A stretch of DNA of 64,000 nt from Christiangramia echinicola DSM 19838 (lineage in GTDB: Bacteria > Bacteroidota > Bacteroidia > Flavobacteriales > Flavobacteriaceae): assembly GCF_000423065.1 (NCBI RefSeq), contig NZ_AUHG01000016.1:62001-126000 (forward strand), written 5' to 3'. Within the stretch, counting starts at the first letter, position 1. Every line of letters starts with the position of its first letter. Shown piece by piece: positions 60,302-64,000 of this stretch. The notes beneath the pieces are model-generated. The model saw nothing but the letters and a program-made list of their open reading frames with translations. It had not been told where the DNA came from and ran no database searches. The position numbers and the translations under genes were made by a program.

Positions 60302-62650
60302 TTAATATAAGGACTTGATTTTTCTCAGTTTTTCCTTCCAGACTTCAAGATCAGCCTTATGGTTTGCAATATTTTTATGTACATCCTGTACTAGTGGGTT
60401 CTTGTCATCTACATTAGAAAAGAACTGCAGGTTATTCTCAAGCTGTCTTATTTCTGCTTTTGTCTCCTCGATCTTTTTAGTAAGGAAATAATGCTCATTT
60501 CTAATTTTCTTGTCGTCATCTGCATCATCAAGTGCCTGTACCTTATTTTCGTACTTCATCATTTCGGCCTTGGTGTTATCAATATCCATTTTCTTGAATA
60601 ATTGATCCAGGGCTTTATTAAATTTTCCTTCGATGAACCTCTTGTTATAAGGAACTTTGCCAATTTCTTTCCAGGCATTTATCTGTTCCTTGATCTTTGG
60701 AAGATCTTCTTTTTTATTACCGGTAAGTTCGATGCCTTTTACCTGGTCCAGGATCTCCTTTTTCTTTTCAAAGGCTTCGACCTCTTCTTTATTATCCTCA
60801 TTTTTCTGAGCGTGCATACGATCAAAATAGTGGTTGCAGGCTTTTTTGAATTGTTTCCAAACCTTGTCACTATCTTTTCTAGGAACATGACCAATCTTCT
60901 TCCAGTCTGCCTGGATTTTTTTCATAAGTGGAGTGACAGTCTTAAAGTCGTCACTATCTTTATTATCCTCAGCGATCTGAATAAGTTCTTTTTTCTTTTC
61001 TAAATTCTCGTACTGCTGCTTCTTTAGATTTTTATAAAAAGCGTTCTTTTTCCTGTTGAACTTACGAACGTTTTCCTTGAAAGCATTCCAGGTCTCCTGA
61101 TTTTTACTACGTGGAACTTTCCCGGCATTAAAGAACAACTCTCTAAGTGCCTCGATCTCCTTGATCTTTTGCTGCCATTTATTATGACTGTCAAAGTCCT
61201 CCTCAGCAATCACTTTGATCTTTTCTATGATCTCCTGTTTACGTTCCCAGTTCTTTTCGTATTCCTCATCTAGCTGATTAAAATACTCCTGCCGCTTATC
61301 ATGAATTTTCTTAGTGGCGGTACTGAATCTCTCCCAGATATCTTCTCTGTATTCTTTTGCTACAGGCCCCAGTTCTTCCTTCCACATTTTGTGTAGCATC
61401 TGGAGTTCTCTAAATGCCCGGTTCGTGTTATCTTCCTGCACCAGTTCTTCCGCACGGTCTATCACCTTAAGCTTTTGTTCCAGGTTATGTTTAAAATCCA
61501 TATCCCTGAATTCCCTGTTAAGGTGTAAAAAGTCATAGAAGTTCTCTACGTGATGGTGGTAGGTATTCCAAACATTGTTATAGCGATCTCTTGGGATTGG
61601 TCCCGCAGTACGCCACTTATCCTGGATCTCTTTAAAGTGATTATAAGTAGTATTGATATTTTCTTCTACATCTAAAAGACCTTTTAACTCTTCAATAAGT
61701 TCAAGTCTTTTATGCAGATTTTCGTTAAGATCTTTTTTAAGCCGCTGGTAGTAATTATTTCGTTGTTCTTTATAGTCGAAATAAATTGAGCTAAAACGCT
61801 TTTTTAGCGGAGTGGAGTAGTGGAAGTCTATGATATTTCCGCCTTCAGCCAGAAAATCTTCTTTTTTCTCTTCCATTTCTTCATCGAACTTCGCATTGAA
61901 TTCATGACGAATTTCTGCCACGTGTTCCTTGATTGCCTGGATCTTTTCGTTTTTCAGAAGCTTCTCAAGTTCATCTGCCAGAGCTTCCATGTTCATGGAA
62001 TGATAATCTTTCTTTTCGATATCGTGTCGCTCGTTGGCACTTTCATCCTCACTATCTTCAGCTACCGCACTTTCCATATCCTCTTCATGGTCATTGCCAG
62101 AGGCTTTTTTCTTCTCGCCAACTACTGCATCTCCTATATCACTATCCAGATCATCTTCGTCATCCTGCTCACCGTTTTTTTTACTTCTGGATTCAGACTC
62201 AGAAACCATGGCGTCTTCATTATCGGTAGAATCTGAAATTTTCTTAACGGATTTTTCCTCTTTTTCAGAATTCTCTTTGATCACCTCTGGTTCCTTGAAG
62301 AATGGATTTTCCGGTTCTTCCTTTCCTTCAATATCAGTATAAGGATCTGCATCTGGGTTTTCCTTTTCAAGGGCTTTCTGGTCTGAAGTAGCTTTACCTG
62401 AAGCCGATTCATCTAACATCGCGTCTTCGTGATCTGTAGATTCTTTATTTTCCGTGTTTGACGATTCTACTGAATCATCTTTAGTATTCCCAGTAGTTTC
62501 TTTTGATTGGTCACCAACAGACTCTGCCGACATATTCTCCTTACTCTCCTCGTTCAAAGAATTTTCTTCCTGTTTTTTAATACTTTCAGACTTTTTTAAA
62601 TCTTCGGAAGAAAGCTCTTTTTTCTTGTTTTCATTTTCTTGCTGTGACAT
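60302..62650 (-). CDS. DUF349 repeat protein with long acidic N-terminal tail
   Basis: About 782 residues; the ATG at 62650 (MSQQENENKK) is preferred over the TTG three codons upstream. Residues 1-215 are low-complexity, Glu/Asp/Ser/Lys-rich, with two near-copies of a short motif (TDHEDAMLDES and TDNEDAMVSES, about 70 residues apart). The remainder is helical with at least five DUF349 repeats, each having a W-x-x-x-G-x-V/I-P pattern: DKWRTAGPIPRDR, ELFFNAGKVPRSK, ADWKKIGHVPRKD, NAWKEIGKVPYNK and one degenerate copy. No membrane segment or signal. Function of DUF349 proteins is not established. The high Lys/Glu content makes several long antisense ORFs. Confidence 0.88.
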   Translation of the reverse strand: MSQQENENKKKELSSEDLKKSESIKKQEENSLNEESKENMSAESVGDQSKETTGNTKDDSVESSNTENKESTDHEDAMLDESASGKATSDQKALEKENPDADPYTDIEGKEEPENPFFKEPEVIKENSEKEEKSVKKISDSTDNEDAMVSESESRSKKNGEQDDEDDLDSDIGDAVVGEKKKASGNDHEEDMESAVAEDSEDESANERHDIEKKDYHSMNMEALADELEKLLKNEKIQAIKEHVAEIRHEFNAKFDEEMEEKKEDFLAEGGNIIDFHYSTPLKKRFSSIYFDYKEQRNNYYQRLKKDLNENLHKRLELIEELKGLLDVEENINTTYNHFKEIQDKWRTAGPIPRDRYNNVWNTYHHHVENFYDFLHLNREFRDMDFKHNLEQKLKVIDRAEELVQEDNTNRAFRELQMLHKMWKEELGPVAKEYREDIWERFSTATKKIHDKRQEYFNQLDEEYEKNWERKQEIIEKIKVIAEEDFDSHNKWQQKIKEIEALRELFFNAGKVPRSKNQETWNAFKENVRKFNRKKNAFYKNLKKQQYENLEKKKELIQIAEDNKDSDDFKTVTPLMKKIQADWKKIGHVPRKDSDKVWKQFKKACNHYFDRMHAQKNEDNKEEVEAFEKKKEILDQVKGIELTGNKKEDLPKIKEQINAWKEIGKVPYNKRFIEGKFNKALDQLFKKMDIDNTKAEMMKYENKVQALDDADDDKKIRNEHYFLTKKIEETKAEIRQLENNLQFFSNVDDKNPLVQDVHKNIANHKADLEVWKEKLRKIKSLY

Positions 62651-62769
62651 ATATTTCAATGTTAAGGTTCCTCTAAATCAATTATTGCTGAAAGATAACA
62701 ACTCCCCTAAAATTGAACAAGCGATTAGTTTTATTTATCTGGGTAAGATCAGGTAATTATTGAGCTGAA

Positions 62770-63498
62770 TTAGGAATTCCAGATCTTCCATGCTTTCTCT
62801 GCCTGAAATATTAACATCTGCAAACCATTTAGAGTTTTGGCTCCATTTTCTGTAGCAAGCCTCATTAATTTAGTTTCTGAAGGATTATATATAAGGTCGA
62901 AAACAAGGTGCTTTTCTGAAATAAATTGGAAAGGGACATTAGGGGAAATATCTATATCTGGGAAGGTGCCCAGGGGGGTGCAATTAATGATAAGGTGGTA
63001 GTTGCCCAGGATCTCCCCATCAATATCTGAATAAGCTATTTGATTTTCCTCAGGTTTTCGGGATACAAACTTATAATCTATCCTTAATAATTCGAGGGCG
63101 TAAGCAATGGCTTTAGAAGCGCCACCAGTACCCAGGATCAGTGCTTTTTTATGATGAGGTTTTAAATGTGGTTTTAGTGCTTCTAAAAACCCCCAGTAAT
63201 CTGTGTTATAGCCGGTTAGGCTGCCATTCTTTTCGAGTTTAATGGTGTTTACAGCCTTAATTTTTTCTGAATGAGTATCTAATTGATCTAGATAAGGAAT
63301 GATGGCCTCTTTATAGGGAATTGTGACATTAAATCCAGCTACCCCATTTTCCCTGATAATTGAGGGGAACTTTTCTATATCAGGAATGTCAAAATTTCTG
63401 TATTCACATTTTAAATTTTCAATGCTGAATTTTTCAGTAAAATACTTTCTGGAAAAAGAGTAATCTATATTTTTCCCAATTAGTCCGTAAATTCTCAT
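62770..63498 (-). CDS. aroE: Shikimate dehydrogenase
   Basis: Aromatic amino acid synthesis: reduces 3-dehydroshikimate to shikimate with NADPH. 242 residues, a short but normal Bacteroidota length. SKYF-like substrate motif at the start (YSFSRKYFTEKF), GFNVTIPYKEAIIPYL with the catalytic Lys, KAVNTI, GYNTDYWGF (Asp of the catalytic pair), LGTGGASKAIAYAL for NADP, and NCTPLGTFPD. Its start overlaps the stop of the DUF368 gene by four bases (ATGA). Confidence 0.94.
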   Translation of the reverse strand: MRIYGLIGKNIDYSFSRKYFTEKFSIENLKCEYRNFDIPDIEKFPSIIRENGVAGFNVTIPYKEAIIPYLDQLDTHSEKIKAVNTIKLEKNGSLTGYNTDYWGFLEALKPHLKPHHKKALILGTGGASKAIAYALELLRIDYKFVSRKPEENQIAYSDIDGEILGNYHLIINCTPLGTFPDIDISPNVPFQFISEKHLVFDLIYNPSETKLMRLATENGAKTLNGLQMLIFQAEKAWKIWNS

Positions 63499-64000
63499 TT
63501 CCTTGAATTTCTGTTTTCATACCAGGCCAGGCCTAAAACTATAAATATCCCTATAAGAATAAAAAATACCGCGAGCCAGGTTTCAGAAGAATCGAATTGA
63601 GGTAGAAACCGGTCATAATTATCTATTATTTTATTTCCTTCTCTATCAATAAGAATTTCGCCTGCGTCATTTAATTTATAGATCTTTTCTTTCCAGGGCC
63701 ACACTACCCCCAGTGATCCGGCAATAAAACCAATTATTACAGCAAATGTTTCTTTTTTTCTGGTTTTCAGTACATATCCCAGGAGGTGTGACAGGGATAC
63801 AAGTCCCGCCAGTGAACCGGCGGCAAAAACAAAAAGAACCTGAAGCATTCTTATTCTTTCACTATTATCAATAAAGCTGAAATCAAGAAGAATGATCTCA
63901 GCCATAGTGTCATAAAGGGCATTTACAGAATCTACTAAAAGCAATACATAATTACCCAGTAAAATAAGGATAAAACTACCGGAAAGTCCCGGTAAGGTCA
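63495..64000 (-). CDS. DUF368-family membrane protein, 5' end cut by window edge
   Basis: The minus-strand frame is open to the right edge; translating the last bases gives LPGLSGSFILILLGNYVLLL, a DUF368 core motif (PG-SGS), so the start lies outside the window. The visible part (about 168 residues) has several membrane segments, including VLFVFAAGSLAGLVSLSHLLG and a final one ending in ENRNSRK. DUF368 includes PopT, reported to move undecaprenyl phosphate back across the inner membrane; a like role here is inferred. It overlaps aroE by four bases. Confidence 0.85.
   Translation of the reverse strand, partial: TLPGLSGSFILILLGNYVLLLVDSVNALYDTMAEIILLDFSFIDNSERIRMLQVLFVFAAGSLAGLVSLSHLLGYVLKTRKKETFAVIIGFIAGSLGVVWPWKEKIYKLNDAGEILIDREGNKIIDNYDRFLPQFDSSETWLAVFFILIGIFIVLGLAWYENRNSRK

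Noticed and set aside
60602..62342. Long antisense ORFs (up to 138 codons) opposite the DUF349 gene
   Set aside because: Caused by the Lys/Glu/Asp/Ser-rich coding strand; the translations are Phe/Ser/Leu-rich low-complexity text.
1..64000. CRISPR arrays, insertion sequences, integrases, prophage genes and rRNA
   Set aside because: None seen: no regularly spaced repeats, no transposase or integrase motifs, no rRNA-like sequence.

Overview
The window looks like a chromosomal segment from a marine flavobacterium (Bacteroidota, Flavobacteriaceae; a Gramella/Christiangramia-type organism is my inference, not proven). The evidence is a SusC/SusD pair, a hybrid two-component system, Bacteroidota-type promoters (TTG, 19-20 bases, TAnnTTTG), few Shine-Dalgarno sites, AT-rich DNA and a bacillithiol gene. 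I saw no insertion sequence, prophage or CRISPR array.

Layout. (1) 1-11.6 kb: a fructan utilisation locus. It has a hybrid sensor/regulator cut by the left edge, a sugar porter, a GH32 fructan hydrolase lipoprotein, SusC, SusD and a PfkB-type fructokinase. A perfect 13-bp inverted repeat and a -7 element precede the operon. (2) 11.6-15 kb: an unusual 0.8-kb gene-free stretch, then two membrane transporters (APC and EamA) whose DNA is visibly GC-richer than the surroundings. (3) 15-23.3 kb: two histidine kinase/LytTR regulator pairs on the minus strand around an AmpG-like transporter. (4) 23.7-28.1 kb: two tandem-Usp proteins flank a TsdA-like dihaem cytochrome c, a Tat-exported DsrE-like protein and a secreted DsrE-like protein. 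This is a probable envelope sulfur-compound module and the most interesting gene cluster here. (5) 28.1-36 kb: a small membrane protein, an SLC12-like transporter, a phosphatase/phosphoglycerate dehydrogenase fusion for serine synthesis, a small ORF and an AtoE-type transporter, with several candidate small RNAs between them. (6) 36-44 kb: a secreted protein of unknown function, a third LytTR/LytS pair, a HlyIII-like protein, a Na+/H+ antiporter, then a minus-strand set (YciF-like, 2H phosphoesterase, cyclase-like, CHAD). (7) 44-49.2 kb: a decayed gene with its terminator still present, lysA, an efflux pump, sucC and a likely structured small RNA. (8) 49.2-64 kb: metabolic genes including trehalase, hutG-hutI, a zinc alcohol dehydrogenase, a Cys/Met lyase, bshB1, tRNA-His, mazG, a methyltransferase, a DUF349 protein, aroE and a DUF368 protein cut by the right edge.

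How they work together. The fructan locus forms a closed scheme: surface hydrolysis by GH32, capture by SusD, uptake by SusC, transport of fructose by the porter and phosphorylation by the kinase, with the sensor probably reading periplasmic fructose. The rest is mainly housekeeping metabolism mixed with envelope sensing, ion balance and stress functions suited to a saline habitat. Function calls rest on motifs I could read in the translations; no database search was run.
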